Shown: positions 17,511 to 26,401 of the stretch, piece after piece
How the letters are laid out: each line of letters begins with the position of its first letter
Numbering within the stretch: the stretch's first letter is position 1
DNA from: Crossiella equi
GTDB taxonomy: Bacteria; Actinomycetota; Actinomycetes; Mycobacteriales; Pseudonocardiaceae
Direction: 5' to 3'
Length of the DNA: 64,000 nt
NCBI RefSeq assembly: GCF_017876755.1
Contig: NZ_JAGIOO010000001.1
Span: 930,001 to 994,000, forward strand
The notes under the pieces: generated by a model
What the model saw: only the letters and a program-made list of their open reading frames with translations
Told to the model about the DNA's origin: nothing
The model's database searches: none
Translations under genes and position numbers: made by a program

Positions 17511-20500
17511 ATGTCCCCATCCCGCTTGCGCCCGGTCGCCCTGGCCGCGGCGCTGGCCGTGCTGACCGGCACGGTCACCTCGCTATCCCCACCACCGGCC
17601 GCGGCGGCCGAAGCCGTCCGCACGGTCACCGGCCAGGTCCGCGACGCGGTCAGCGGCCAGCCCGTCGCCGGGGCGGTGGTGCACGCGGCCGCCGAGAAGT
17701 CCAGCGTGCGCACCGGTGCTGACGGCCGGTTCACCCTCTCGGCCGTACCCGTGAACACGGTCGGCGTGGTCGCGGCCAAGCAGGGCTACTCCTTCCGCTG
17801 GCTCCCGCTGGAGGAGCGCGGCAACACCTCGGTGACGCTGCGCCTGGACCGGGAGACCGAGCAGAACCAGCCGCACCCGGACTACCCGCGCCCTGACGTG
17901 GACCGCCGGGCGGGCGCGGACGGAAAGTGGCTCAACCTCAACGGCACCTGGTCGCTGGGCTTCGACCCGCAGAACGTGGGCCTGGACCAGGGCTGGGCGA
18001 ACGGCCGCGAGTGGGAGCACGCGGTGCGCGTGCCGTTCAGCTACACCTCGCTGGCCGGGGTCGGCGAGGAGGCGCGGGCCAACAACCAGGTCTATGCCAG
18101 CCAGTTCGAGGCCAACCGCGGTGCCGCCTGGTACCAGCGGCAGTTCACCGTGCCGCGCGACTGGCCCGCCGACCGCGACGTGCTGCTGCGCTTCGGCGCG
18201 GTCGAGTGGAACGCCACGGTCTTCCTGGACGGGGCCAAGCGCGCCGAGCACGACGGCGGCTACTCGCCCTTCGACGTGGACCTGGGCCGCCTCGCGCCCG
18301 GTTCCACGCACTCGCTGGTGGTGCGCTCCTTCGCACCGGACAACAGCGAGCGCACGCCGTACCCGCAGGGCAAGCAGATGGGCTGGTACGCCGACACCGC
18401 GGGCATCTGGCAGACGGTGTGGCTGGAACCGGCCGACGCCGCCCGCCTGGACACCGTGCACGTCTCGCCCAAGCTGACCTTCGACGGCGACCGCCTGACC
18501 AGCGCCAAGGCCGAGGTCGCGATCACCGGCAACGCGGCGGCCAAGGGCAGCCAGGTCAAGGTCACCGTGCGCGAGCAGGCGGGCCGACCGGGCGCGCAGT
18601 CCCAGGGCCTGAACCTGCCCAAGCCGGTCGAGCCCAAGGCGGGCCGCGTGGTCGCCAGCACGACCACCACGCTCGGCGAGGGCACGGCCACCTCCACCGT
18701 GGACGTCCCGGAGGCCCGCCTGTGGTCCCCGGACACCCCGTGGCTGTACCAGGTGCAGGTGGAGCTGTCCGGCCCCGGCGGCCGCGACGCGCTGCACACC
18801 TGGACCGGTCTGCGCACCGTCTCCCGCGACTGGGCGCCCGGCCACTCCCCGGCCGAGCAGTCCAACCCCAAGGAGCAGTACCAGTACCTGCACCTGAACA
18901 ACAAGCCGGTGTACCTGCGCTCGGCGCTGGACCAGGCGTTCAACCCGTGGGGCGTGTACTCCTACACCGGCCTCTACCAGGGCGCGGACCTGCGCGCCGG
19001 TTCGGTGGCCGACCCGCGCAAGGGCTCAGTGCTCTTCGACCTGGCGCTGGCCAAGCAGCTCGGCCTGAACTCCACGCGCCTGCACATCAAGATCAACGAC
19101 CCGCTGTACTACCACTGGGCCGACGTGATGGGCCTGATGGTCTGGTACGACCAGCCGAACTTCGGCTACCGCGGTTACCAGGAGCAGGCCGAGAAGCTGT
19201 TCGAGGGCGTGCTGCACGACGCGGTCAAGCGCGACTACAACCACGCCTCGATCGTCATCTGGGACGTGTTCAACGAGGGCTGGGGCATCGCCAACCCGGA
19301 CAGCACGATCCTGGAGCACGCCAAGCCGTGGATCGAGCGCATGGTGCAGCTGGCCAAGCAGCTCACCAAGGGCGGCAGGCTGATCGTGGACAACTCGCCC
19401 TGCTGCGACAACCACCACCCCAGTGAGAGCACCGACCTCCTCGACTTCCACGGCTACCTGTCCACCTGGGACGAGTGGAAGTCCAATGTGGACAACTACG
19501 TCAACAACACCTACCCCGGCTCCTCCTTCAACATGGAGGAGGGCAAGAAGCAGGCCGGGCAGCCGCTGATGAACTCCGAGTTCGGCCCGTGGTCGGGCGG
19601 CCGGGAGAAGGACCAGGACGTCTCCGCGCCGTTCCGCTACACCACCGAGCTGTTCCGCAACCAGCCCAAGATGAACGGCTACCTGTTCACCGAGCTGGCC
19701 GACATCGAGTGGGAGTGGAACGGCTGGTCGGCCTACGACCGCACGCTCCAGATCCCCGGCTACCTCGACGCCGAGGGCGAGCAGGGCGGGGTGCACCTGG
19801 CCAACGCCGACGACGTGCTGCTCTTCGACGCCCGACCGGTGCAGCGGATCACGCCCGGCCAGCAGCTGTCGCTGACCGCGAAGTCCTCGCTGTTCTCCGG
19901 CCGGGACGTCTCCGGCACGCAGCTGCGCTGGCGGATCTCCGGCACCGACGCCACCGGTACGCCGCTGCGGCCGACCGCGTGGCAGCAGCGCCCGGTCTCG
20001 CCGAAGAAGTACACCACCACCGACCTGGGCAAGGTCGAGGTCACCGTGCCCGGTGGGCTGACCTCCGGCCGCCTGGACATCCAGCTCGTGCGCGGGCGGG
20101 ACGTGCTGGCCACCGGTCAGACCTTCCTGGCCGACTGGAGCGCCGCGACCGACCGGGCCACCGTGCTCGGCGAGCAGCGCACCAGCCCGTCGCGGGTGGC
20201 GGGCACGGTCCGGCTGGACCCGGCCGCGGCGACCGCGAAGTGGCCGCAGGGTCACGACACCTTCCGCAACGACGGGTCCAGCGCGACCTGGGGTTACGGC
20301 GACGGCGAGTTCCAGTGGACCGTGGACCTGCCGGACGAGCTGCGCGACGGCCGGTGGAACAACTCCCAGCTGGTCGTGGAGGCCTCGGCCTCGCGGCCCG
20401 GGATGCCGCGCACGCGGTTCCCGCAGACCTCAGAACGCCGCTACCCCACCGAGTTCCGCGCCTCCGTCGACGGGGTGTCCACGAAGTCCGTGGTACTGCC

Positions 20501-21713
20501 CGACGACCCGGCCGACGCCCGTGGTTCGCTGTCCAACGAGTCCGGGTTCGACCCGGGCCAGTACGGCTACCGCGTCGTGCTGGAGCTGGACGCGCGCAAG
20601 CTCAAGGAAGCGGCCAAGGACGGCAAGTTCACCGTGTCCCTGGCGGGTGCGGGCGGTGGCCTGACCGTGCTCGGGCCGCGCACCGGCCGCTACGGCATCA
20701 GCCCGCAGCTGGTGTTCTCCCAGGGCCGCGGTGTGGCCGGTCCGGAACTGACCAAGCCCGAGGGCTACATCGGCACCACCGAGGGCGCCGGGGTCAGCAC
20801 CCACTTCGTCCCCGGGGCGCTGAAGAACGGCCAGCCCACGCAGGCCTCGGTGCTGGTGGTCAACGACTCGCCGCGCACCGTGCGCCAGGTGCGCCCGGAG
20901 CTCGTGCTGCCCGCCGGGTGGCGCGCGGAGCCGGTCGGCGCGGTGTCCACTGTGGACCTGCGTCCGGGTGAGTCGGCGGTGGCGCGCTTCCGCTTGGTGC
21001 CGGGCAGCGTCGGCGAGGTCACCGTGACCACGCGGGCCTTCTACACCGGCGAGGCCGGGCGCGCGGTGGTGGACGAGCCGTGGCTGGTCACCGTGCCGGT
21101 GCCCGAGCCGAGCGAGGCGAACTACCCCAGGCGCACGGTGCTGGACGGCTTCGACAGCGACACCAGCGCGGGCTACCGCAGCTACCAGCCCTTCGGTGGC
21201 GAGGTGGCACCCGCGCCTACGGTGTCGGAGTCCAAGCTCAAGGTCACCAGCGCGACGCCGTTCTTCAGCATGATCGGCTCCGAGGTGGCCCCGGGGTCGA
21301 ACCCGGCGGTGACCATCGTGGAGGTCGGCCAGCTGGCTGGCGGCAACATGCGGGAGAACAGCCTGTTCACCGGGCTGGTGAAGGACCAGGGGACCTACGT
21401 GGTGGCCTGGTACAACCACTTCCGCAAGCAGGCCGGGTTCGACGTGCGGCTCAACGGGGAGTTCCTGGCGGGCAACCCGACCGCGCGCCTGGACCTCCAG
21501 CCCGGTGACAAGTTCGCCCTCGTGGTGTCCGGGAGGACGCTGACGATCTTCCACGGGCGGGACGGGCAGTGGACCGAGGTGCGCACCGGCTCGGTGGATC
21601 CGCGCCTGAACCTCGGTGACCCGACGGTGCTGGCGCAGTTCCGCCACGGCCTGGCCATGCGCGGGGACGGCGGCACGGTGTCCGTGGAGTCCTTCGAGGG
21701 CCGGACGCGCTGA
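17511..21713 (+). CDS. secreted multidomain GH2-family glycoside hydrolase
   Basis: A 1400-aa exported enzyme. A signal peptide (residues 1-33, ending PAAAAEA) is followed by a carboxypeptidase-regulatory-like beta-sandwich (VTGQVRDAVSGQPVAGAVV...), a GH2 sugar-binding domain (WYQRQFTVPRDW, VEWNATVFLDG), an immunoglobulin-like domain and a TIM barrel. The acid/base Glu is at about 589 (WDVFNEGWG) and the nucleophile Glu at about 690 (NSEFGPWSGG). The C-terminal 350 residues hold an NEW-type and a laminin-G/DUF1080-like beta-sandwich. Expected to release terminal beta-linked sugars from plant or microbial polymers; the substrate is unknown. CTGGAGG lies ten bases before the ATG; upstream in-frame codons cover the terminator. 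Confidence 0.88.
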   Translation: MSPSRLRPVALAAALAVLTGTVTSLSPPPAAAAEAVRTVTGQVRDAVSGQPVAGAVVHAAAEKSSVRTGADGRFTLSAVPVNTVGVVAAKQGYSFRWLPLEERGNTSVTLRLDRETEQNQPHPDYPRPDVDRRAGADGKWLNLNGTWSLGFDPQNVGLDQGWANGREWEHAVRVPFSYTSLAGVGEEARANNQVYASQFEANRGAAWYQRQFTVPRDWPADRDVLLRFGAVEWNATVFLDGAKRAEHDGGYSPFDVDLGRLAPGSTHSLVVRSFAPDNSERTPYPQGKQMGWYADTAGIWQTVWLEPADAARLDTVHVSPKLTFDGDRLTSAKAEVAITGNAAAKGSQVKVTVREQAGRPGAQSQGLNLPKPVEPKAGRVVASTTTTLGEGTATSTVDVPEARLWSPDTPWLYQVQVELSGPGGRDALHTWTGLRTVSRDWAPGHSPAEQSNPKEQYQYLHLNNKPVYLRSALDQAFNPWGVYSYTGLYQGADLRAGSVADPRKGSVLFDLALAKQLGLNSTRLHIKINDPLYYHWADVMGLMVWYDQPNFGYRGYQEQAEKLFEGVLHDAVKRDYNHASIVIWDVFNEGWGIANPDSTILEHAKPWIERMVQLAKQLTKGGRLIVDNSPCCDNHHPSESTDLLDFHGYLSTWDEWKSNVDNYVNNTYPGSSFNMEEGKKQAGQPLMNSEFGPWSGGREKDQDVSAPFRYTTELFRNQPKMNGYLFTELADIEWEWNGWSAYDRTLQIPGYLDAEGEQGGVHLANADDVLLFDARPVQRITPGQQLSLTAKSSLFSGRDVSGTQLRWRISGTDATGTPLRPTAWQQRPVSPKKYTTTDLGKVEVTVPGGLTSGRLDIQLVRGRDVLATGQTFLADWSAATDRATVLGEQRTSPSRVAGTVRLDPAAATAKWPQGHDTFRNDGSSATWGYGDGEFQWTVDLPDELRDGRWNNSQLVVEASASRPGMPRTRFPQTSERRYPTEFRASVDGVSTKSVVLPDDPADARGSLSNESGFDPGQYGYRVVLELDARKLKEAAKDGKFTVSLAGAGGGLTVLGPRTGRYGISPQLVFSQGRGVAGPELTKPEGYIGTTEGAGVSTHFVPGALKNGQPTQASVLVVNDSPRTVRQVRPELVLPAGWRAEPVGAVSTVDLRPGESAVARFRLVPGSVGEVTVTTRAFYTGEAGRAVVDEPWLVTVPVPEPSEANYPRRTVLDGFDSDTSAGYRSYQPFGGEVAPAPTVSESKLKVTSATPFFSMIGSEVAPGSNPAVTIVEVGQLAGGNMRENSLFTGLVKDQGTYVVAWYNHFRKQAGFDVRLNGEFLAGNPTARLDLQPGDKFALVVSGRTLTIFHGRDGQWTEVRTGSVDPRLNLGDPTVLAQFRHGLAMRGDGGTVSVESFEGRTR

Positions 21714-21720
21714 CGGTGAC

Positions 21721-21751
21721 GGGAGCGCCCGGGCTCAGCTCGGGCGCTCCC
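21721..21751. terminator. hairpin terminator between convergent genes
   Basis: Perfect 11-bp stem GGGAGCGCCCG / CGGGCGCTCCC with a nine-base loop. The right arm lies inside the last codons of the convergent AraC gene, so it may serve both directions. Confidence 0.75.
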
Positions 21752-22604
21752 ACTCGCCGATGTGCTCGTGGTCGGTGCGCCGCAGCTGCCGATAACGGCC
21801 CGCGGACATGCCGTACTCGCGCTTGAACGCGTTGGCGAAGGCGAACTGCGAGCCGTACCCGCAGCGCTGGGCGATCGTGGCCAGGGTGGAGTCGGTGGTG
21901 CGCAGCAGCCGGGCGGCGATGGTCAGCCGCCACCAGGTCAGGTAGCTCAGCGGCGGCTGCCCGACCAGCTGGGTGAACCGCCGGGCGAACGCGGCCCGGG
22001 ACAGCCCGGCCTTGGCGCCCAGGGTCTCCACCGTCCACGGCGAGGCCGGTTCCTCGTGGATGGCCCGCAGCGCGGTGCTCACCACCGGGTCCAGCAGCGC
22101 GCCGCTCCAGCTGCTGTCCTCGCAGTGCTCCTCCAGCCAGGCGCGCAGCAGGTACACCAGCAGCACCTCCAGCAGCGAGGGCAGGACGGCGTCACGGCCC
22201 GGGCGGACGTCGGTGAGCTCGGCGCGCAGCAGCGTGGCCACGCCGTGCAGCGTGGGGTGCCGGGTACCGCGCGCGGACTGGTAGAGCACGTCGGGCAGAT
22301 CGGCCAGCAGGGGGTGCACGCGGCTCTGCTCCAGCTGGAAGGCACCGCACAGCAACCGGGTGTGCGAGCCGGAGTCGACGAGCTCGTGCGCGCTGCCGCG
22401 GGGCAGCACCACCGCCTCGCCGGGTTCGAGCAGCACGGTGCCCCGTCCCGGTACCACGACCTTGACCGCGCCCTGGAGCACCACGTGCAGCCGGGCCCCG
22501 GTGAAGGCGGGGAACTCCCGCGACCAGTGCCCGCTCGTCTCGGTCAACGCCGAGTAGGGCCGCCCACTGCGCATGGCGGCGATGGCGTCGCTGAGCACAT
22601 CCAT
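21735..22604 (-). CDS. AraC-family transcriptional regulator (cupin type)
   Basis: The 289-aa regulator has an N-terminal cupin sensor domain (REFPAFTGARLHVVLQG...LEPGEAVVLPRGSAHEL) and a C-terminal double helix-turn-helix of the AraC type (WTVETLGAKAGLSRAAFARRF, IAQRCGYGSQFAFANAFKREYG). Family members of this kind repress or activate a neighbouring gene; the adjacent divergent MBL hydrolase is the likely target. The start at 22604 (MDVLSDAIAAMRSGRPYSA) is where such proteins usually begin; an in-frame ATG at 22631 is possible. Confidence 0.9.
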   Translation of the reverse strand: MDVLSDAIAAMRSGRPYSALTETSGHWSREFPAFTGARLHVVLQGAVKVVVPGRGTVLLEPGEAVVLPRGSAHELVDSGSHTRLLCGAFQLEQSRVHPLLADLPDVLYQSARGTRHPTLHGVATLLRAELTDVRPGRDAVLPSLLEVLLVYLLRAWLEEHCEDSSWSGALLDPVVSTALRAIHEEPASPWTVETLGAKAGLSRAAFARRFTQLVGQPPLSYLTWWRLTIAARLLRTTDSTLATIAQRCGYGSQFAFANAFKREYGMSAGRYRQLRRTDHEHIGEWERPS

Positions 22605-22702
22605 ATGGCGGAACCTATCCCCGACGATCAAGACGAAAGCACAAACAGCAGAGACTCTGAATCATTCCTGTCAGGGTGCTGTGGAACATAGCGTCCACGG
22701 GT

Positions 22703-23572
22703 ATGAACAGCATCATCCTCGGGGATGTCGACATCACCAGAGTGGTGGAGTGGCAAGGCCCGTTCGCCCCGACGAGCACCACCTTCCCGTCCCTGACCCG
22801 CGCGGACTGGGAAACCCATTCCTCGTGGCTGGTCCCGGACCACTGGGAGCCGGAGACCGACCACTTCGTGGCCACCACGCAGGTGTGGGTGCTGCGCAGC
22901 GAGGGCCGGGTGATCCTCGTGGACACCGGCATCGGAGACGACAAGGACCGCGGCAGCGGCCCCTTCCACCGGCTCCGCACGGGCTTCCTGTCCCGTCTGG
23001 CCGAGGCGGGTGTGCGGCCGGAGGACGTGGACGTCGTGGTGAACACGCACGCGCACGTCGACCACATCGGCTGGAACACCCGGCTCGAGGCGGGTTCCTG
23101 GGTGCCGACCTTCCCGAACGCCCAGTACCTCCTGCACCGCGCCGACGCCGAGTTCGTCGACCCGGCCCACGCTCAGCGCCCGGACGACGGCTCGTACGCC
23201 GACAGCATCGCCCCGGTCGTGGAATCGGGCCTGCTGTCCACCTGGGACGGTGACACCCTGGTCCTGGACCGAAACCTGACCCTGGAACTGGCCTCGGGCC
23301 ACACCCCGGGCAGCGCGGCGCTGCGCCTGGCCTCCGGCACCGACCGCGCCCTGTTCCTCGGCGACCTGGTCCACTCGCCGATCCAGGTGGCCGAACCCGA
23401 CCACGAGTTCTGCAGCAGCGAGGACGTCCCGGCCGCGATCCGCGCCCGCCGCCGCTACCTGGCCGAGGCCGCCGACACCGGGGCGCTGGTCGTCCCGGCC
23501 CACTTCGGTGACACGGGCATGGCGGAGGTGGCCCGCGCGGGCGAGAAGTTCACGATTGCCGGGTGGCGCTGA
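22703..23572 (+). CDS. MBL-fold metallo-hydrolase
   Basis: A 289-aa protein with the metal-binding motif THAHVDHIGWN (HxHxDH), GHTPGSAALRL, LGDLVHSPIQ and a late HFGD histidine. It resembles the quorum-quenching lactonase / methyl-parathion-hydrolase branch, but the substrate cannot be read from sequence. The ATG at 22703 is preferred; a GTG at 22676 would extend it. The AraC regulator is divergent at 22604. Confidence 0.88.
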   Translation: MNSIILGDVDITRVVEWQGPFAPTSTTFPSLTRADWETHSSWLVPDHWEPETDHFVATTQVWVLRSEGRVILVDTGIGDDKDRGSGPFHRLRTGFLSRLAEAGVRPEDVDVVVNTHAHVDHIGWNTRLEAGSWVPTFPNAQYLLHRADAEFVDPAHAQRPDDGSYADSIAPVVESGLLSTWDGDTLVLDRNLTLELASGHTPGSAALRLASGTDRALFLGDLVHSPIQVAEPDHEFCSSEDVPAAIRARRRYLAEAADTGALVVPAHFGDTGMAEVARAGEKFTIAGWR

Positions 23573-23597
23573 ACGCGCAGGTCAGGCCCAAGCAGAG

Positions 23598-23642
23598 GGG
23601 GCCGTCCGGGTGCCCTTCCGGGCAGGACAACCGGACGGCCCC
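23598..23642 (+). terminator. terminator after MBL hydrolase gene
   Basis: A 12-bp perfect stem (GGGGCCGTCCGG / CCGGACGGCCCC) with an inner small stem TGCCC-TTCC-GGGCA in the loop, followed by an A-rich stretch. Confidence 0.75.
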
Positions 23643-23721
23643 GACCGCAAAAATAACAAGCAGCACCCGTTCGGGTGAACCCCTTCAGCTATTCCTGAAA
23701 ACGCCCGAACCCCGACATAGC

Positions 23722-23759
23722 GGAAGCCGCCCTGGCCGAGAACTCGGCGGGCGGCTTCC
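23722..23759. terminator. second hairpin, possible terminator
   Basis: GGAAGCCGCCC / GGGCGGCTTCC, an 11-bp perfect stem with an inner CCGAG-AA-CTCGG stem. It lies 80 bp after the first hairpin. No T-tract, so its role is uncertain. Confidence 0.45.
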
Positions 23760-23967
23760 CGGTGATGAACGGCCAGTCCGTCGGACAGCGCGGCGGGCTC
23801 CACAGACCGGCGAGGTGGTGCCGTCCGCTCCCGCGCAGCTGCCCGGTGCCGTTCATCGTGTTGTTCGTGGGATGTGCCAAGCATGCGCCTGTCCGCCCCG
23901 CCCCGCAACGCGATTTCCCCATACGTGCACACTGCCGAGAGGACCACCGGCAGAGGAGAGCACCGCG

Positions 23968-24744
23968 TTGACCGCCAGTTACTACGAGCGCACCGACGAG
24001 CACCGCTTCAAGCCCACCGAGCACACGGGCGGGGCATGGCACGACGACGAACAGCACTTCAGCCCGGTCGGCGGCCTGATCACCCACGCCATCGACCAGT
24101 TCCTCCAGGACCACCCGGCCCCGGGCCTGACCGTCAGCCGCCTGAGCTTCGACATCCTGGGCCGCATCGCCCGGGAGGAGTGCGAGATCCAGGTCCGCAC
24201 CACCCGCCCGGGCCGCACCGTCCAGCTCGTGGAGGCGGTCCTGGAGATCGGCGGCCGCTCGGTGGTCCAGGCTCGCGCCTGGCTGCTGACCACCCTCGAC
24301 ACCACCGCGGTGGCCGACACCCCGGTGCCCGCGATCGCCCCACCGGAGGCCTTCCCGGCCTGGGACATGACCGGCCTGTGGGATGGCGGCTACATCGACT
24401 CCCTGGAAGTGCGGCGCGAGGCCCCCCGCCCGGGCCGCACCACCGCCTGGCTCACCACCCCGGTCACCCTGGTCGCCGGAGAACCGAGCAGCCCGCTCGC
24501 CTCGTACCTGACCCTGGTGGACACCGCCAACGGCATCGCCGTGCAGCGCTCGCCCCGGGAGTGGATGTTCCCCAACGTCGACCTCACCGTGCACCTGCAC
24601 CGCCAGCCCCAGGGCCCGTGGACGGGCCTGGACACCACCGTCAGCTTCGGGCCCGCCGGACACGGGGTGACCAGCACCGTGCTGCACGACCTGCACGGAC
24701 CGCTCGGCACCGCCCAGCAGTCCCTGACCGTGCGCCCCCTGTAG
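23968..24744 (+). CDS. acyl-CoA thioesterase family protein (double hotdog)
   Basis: The 258-aa protein fits the TesB-like thioesterase family with two hotdog repeats: N-terminal FSPVGGLITHAIDQFLQDH...VSRLSFDILGRI and C-terminal PLASYLTLVDTANGIAVQRSP...FPNVDLTVHLHRQPQGPW. The TTG start is chosen because AGAGGAG lies eight bases upstream and homology begins right after it (SYYERTDEHRFKPTEHTGGAW); the open frame further upstream crosses hairpins. It hydrolyses some acyl-CoA; the substrate is unknown. Confidence 0.85.
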   Translation: MTASYYERTDEHRFKPTEHTGGAWHDDEQHFSPVGGLITHAIDQFLQDHPAPGLTVSRLSFDILGRIAREECEIQVRTTRPGRTVQLVEAVLEIGGRSVVQARAWLLTTLDTTAVADTPVPAIAPPEAFPAWDMTGLWDGGYIDSLEVRREAPRPGRTTAWLTTPVTLVAGEPSSPLASYLTLVDTANGIAVQRSPREWMFPNVDLTVHLHRQPQGPWTGLDTTVSFGPAGHGVTSTVLHDLHGPLGTAQQSLTVRPL

Positions 24745-24763
24745 CCAGTCCGCTTCCCAGCAC

Positions 24764-25369
24764 CTAGACCAGGTTCGCCTCGACCTGCGCGAGCACGGTG
24801 TCCAAGCCCGCCTCCAGTGCCACGGTGTCGCGGCGGATCTGGGTCAGCAGCAGCCCGCCTTGCAACGCGGTGAGCAGCGCCAGCCCCAGGTGGTCCGGGT
24901 CGGTGTCCGGGCGCAGCTCGCCCCGGCCGTGCATAGCGCGCAGGCCCGCGGCGATCGCCTCCGCCCAGCGGGCGAAGCCGTCGGCCAGGGCCTCGCGCGC
25001 CTCCGGGTACTCCTCGGCCAGCTCGCTGCCCAGCGAGCCGATCGGGCAGCCGCCCGCGCACCGGCGCTGCCGTTGGAGCTCGACCAGGGCGTCCCGCCAG
25101 GCCCGCAGCCCGGCCAGGCTGTCCAGCTTGGCGAACAGGGGTTGCTGCGCGCCCAGGACCTGCTCGGTCTGGTGGTCGATCACGGCCCGGACCAGGGAGT
25201 CCTTGTCGCGGAAGTAGTGGTAGATCTGCGAGGTGCTCACGGCGGCCGCCACCCGCACGTCGTCCGTGCTGGTGCCCGCCACCCCGTGCTCGAACATCAG
25301 CTGGGCCGCCGCGGCCACGATGCGATCCCGCGTGGCCCGGCCCTTCGGCGTCAGCGAATCCGTTCTCAC
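24764..25369 (-). CDS. TetR-family transcriptional regulator
   Basis: A 201-aa regulator. The helix-turn-helix is at about 10-55 (RDRIVAAAAQLMFEHGVAG...VRVAAAVSTSQIYHYFRDK). The C-terminal domain has RRCAGGCPIGSLGSELAEE, typical of a large TetR subgroup. The GTG at 25369 is preferred because the frame upstream to 25420 would cover the operator. It is divergent from a peroxiredoxin-like gene and most likely represses it via the palindrome at 25399-25416. Confidence 0.9.
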   Translation of the reverse strand: MRTDSLTPKGRATRDRIVAAAAQLMFEHGVAGTSTDDVRVAAAVSTSQIYHYFRDKDSLVRAVIDHQTEQVLGAQQPLFAKLDSLAGLRAWRDALVELQRQRRCAGGCPIGSLGSELAEEYPEAREALADGFARWAEAIAAGLRAMHGRGELRPDTDPDHLGLALLTALQGGLLLTQIRRDTVALEAGLDTVLAQVEANLV

Positions 25370-25398
25370 GGTGCCCAGGCTACCGCCTCCGCCAGATT

Positions 25399-25432
25399 CT
25401 GGAGTTGACACTCCAGACAATCCCGGTACGTT
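25399..25432 (+). promoter_or_regulatory. promoter with TetR operator for the peroxiredoxin gene
   Basis: CTGGAGT-N4-ACTCCAG (25399-25416) is a perfect 7-bp inverted repeat. The TTGACA (-35, 25405-25410) lies inside it, and TACGTT (-10, 25427-25432) follows after 16 bp. A bound TetR dimer would block this promoter. Confidence 0.7.
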
Positions 25433-25491
25433 TTGGAACGTCCCCTCCAGACTTTCCGCTCACCTCGCTCGTTGCGCCGAAAGGATTTCGC

Positions 25492-26145
25492 ATGCCCACC
25501 TACGCCGAACAGGTCGCTGAGCTCACCACCGCCATGGCCCAGCAGGCACCCGCCGAGCTGCTCGCGCCGTTCGCCGCCGAACAGGCCGCCCTGGCCGCCG
25601 CGGGCCTCCCGGCCGGGATCGCCCAGCCGGGCACCGGCATGCCGGACGGCGCCCTCCTCGACGTGCACGGCACCGCCACCAGCCTGGCCGCGACCCGGGA
25701 CGGCCGCCCCGCCGTGGTGGTCTTCTACCGGGGCTCCTGGTGCCCGTTCTGCAACCTCGCGTTGCGCCTGTACCAGGAGCAGCTGCTACCCGCGCTCACC
25801 GAACGCGGTGTCACGCTGATCGCGGTCAGCCCGGAGAGGCCGGACGGTTCCCTGTCCCTGCGAGAGAAGCAGGAGCTGGGCTTCGCGGTGCTCTCCGACC
25901 CCGGCAACCAGCTGGCGGCCGCGCTCGGCATCCGCACCGAACCGTCCGAGGAGGCCAAGCGGTCGCAGGCGGCCATGGGCATCAACGTCGCCAAGGGCAA
26001 CGCGGACGGCACCGCCGGGCTGCCCATGCCCACGGTCGCGCTGGTGGACGCCGCGGGTGTGCTCCGCTGGCTGGACGTGCGCCCCGACTACAGCACCCGC
26101 ACCGAGCCCGCCGACATCATCGCCGCGGTGGACCGCCTCGGCTGA
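25492..26145 (+). CDS. AhpC/TSA-family peroxiredoxin-like protein
   Basis: A 217-aa thioredoxin-fold protein. The redox motif is YRGSWCPFCNLALRLYQ at about 80-97 (a CxxC in the peroxidatic position), followed by IAVSPERPDGSLSL and a C-terminal strand PTVALVDAAGVLRWLD. This is the redoxin subgroup often annotated peroxiredoxin-like. Likely reduces peroxides with thiols, but no assay can be inferred. AAAGGA precedes the ATG. Controlled by the divergent TetR. Confidence 0.88.
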   Translation: MPTYAEQVAELTTAMAQQAPAELLAPFAAEQAALAAAGLPAGIAQPGTGMPDGALLDVHGTATSLAATRDGRPAVVVFYRGSWCPFCNLALRLYQEQLLPALTERGVTLIAVSPERPDGSLSLREKQELGFAVLSDPGNQLAAALGIRTEPSEEAKRSQAAMGINVAKGNADGTAGLPMPTVALVDAAGVLRWLDVRPDYSTRTEPADIIAAVDRLG

Positions 26146-26269
26146 GACCGGCCAGCTCCTGCTCGCGTTCGGCCTTGCGGTCGTCCGCCACCGCCACCGC
26201 GACCACGAAGACCCAGCAGCCGCCGAGCAGTACCGCGAGCAGCAGTTGCGGCCACCATTTGATGTCCAT
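26117..26269 (-). CDS. small single-pass membrane protein
   Basis: A 50-aa protein beginning MDIKWWPQLLLAVLLGGCWV with one transmembrane helix (about residues 7-27) and a charged tail (DDRKAEREQELAGL). GGAGTGACGTC precedes the ATG at 26269. Its 3' end overlaps the convergent peroxiredoxin gene by 29 bp. No family recognised. Confidence 0.6.
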   Translation of the reverse strand: MDIKWWPQLLLAVLLGGCWVFVVAVAVADDRKAEREQELAGLSRGGPPRR

Positions 26270-26401
26270 GACGTCACTCCCACCAGCACGGCCCCGTCCG
26301 GGGTCTGCCTCCAGGAGATCGTCTCGGGCACCGCGGCGTCGAGGGTTGCCGGCGGGCACTGTCCGCGTGCACGTACACCTCTGCCCGAGTTTCCCTGGGG
26401 A

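Larger units (their letters stand above)
23573..23967. other. intergenic region with two strong hairpins
   Basis: A 395-bp gap. It holds the two stems listed at 23598-23642 and 23722-23759 and the promoter of the thioesterase gene. It has no gene I can support; open minus-strand frames cross both hairpins and look unlike proteins. Confidence 0.6.
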
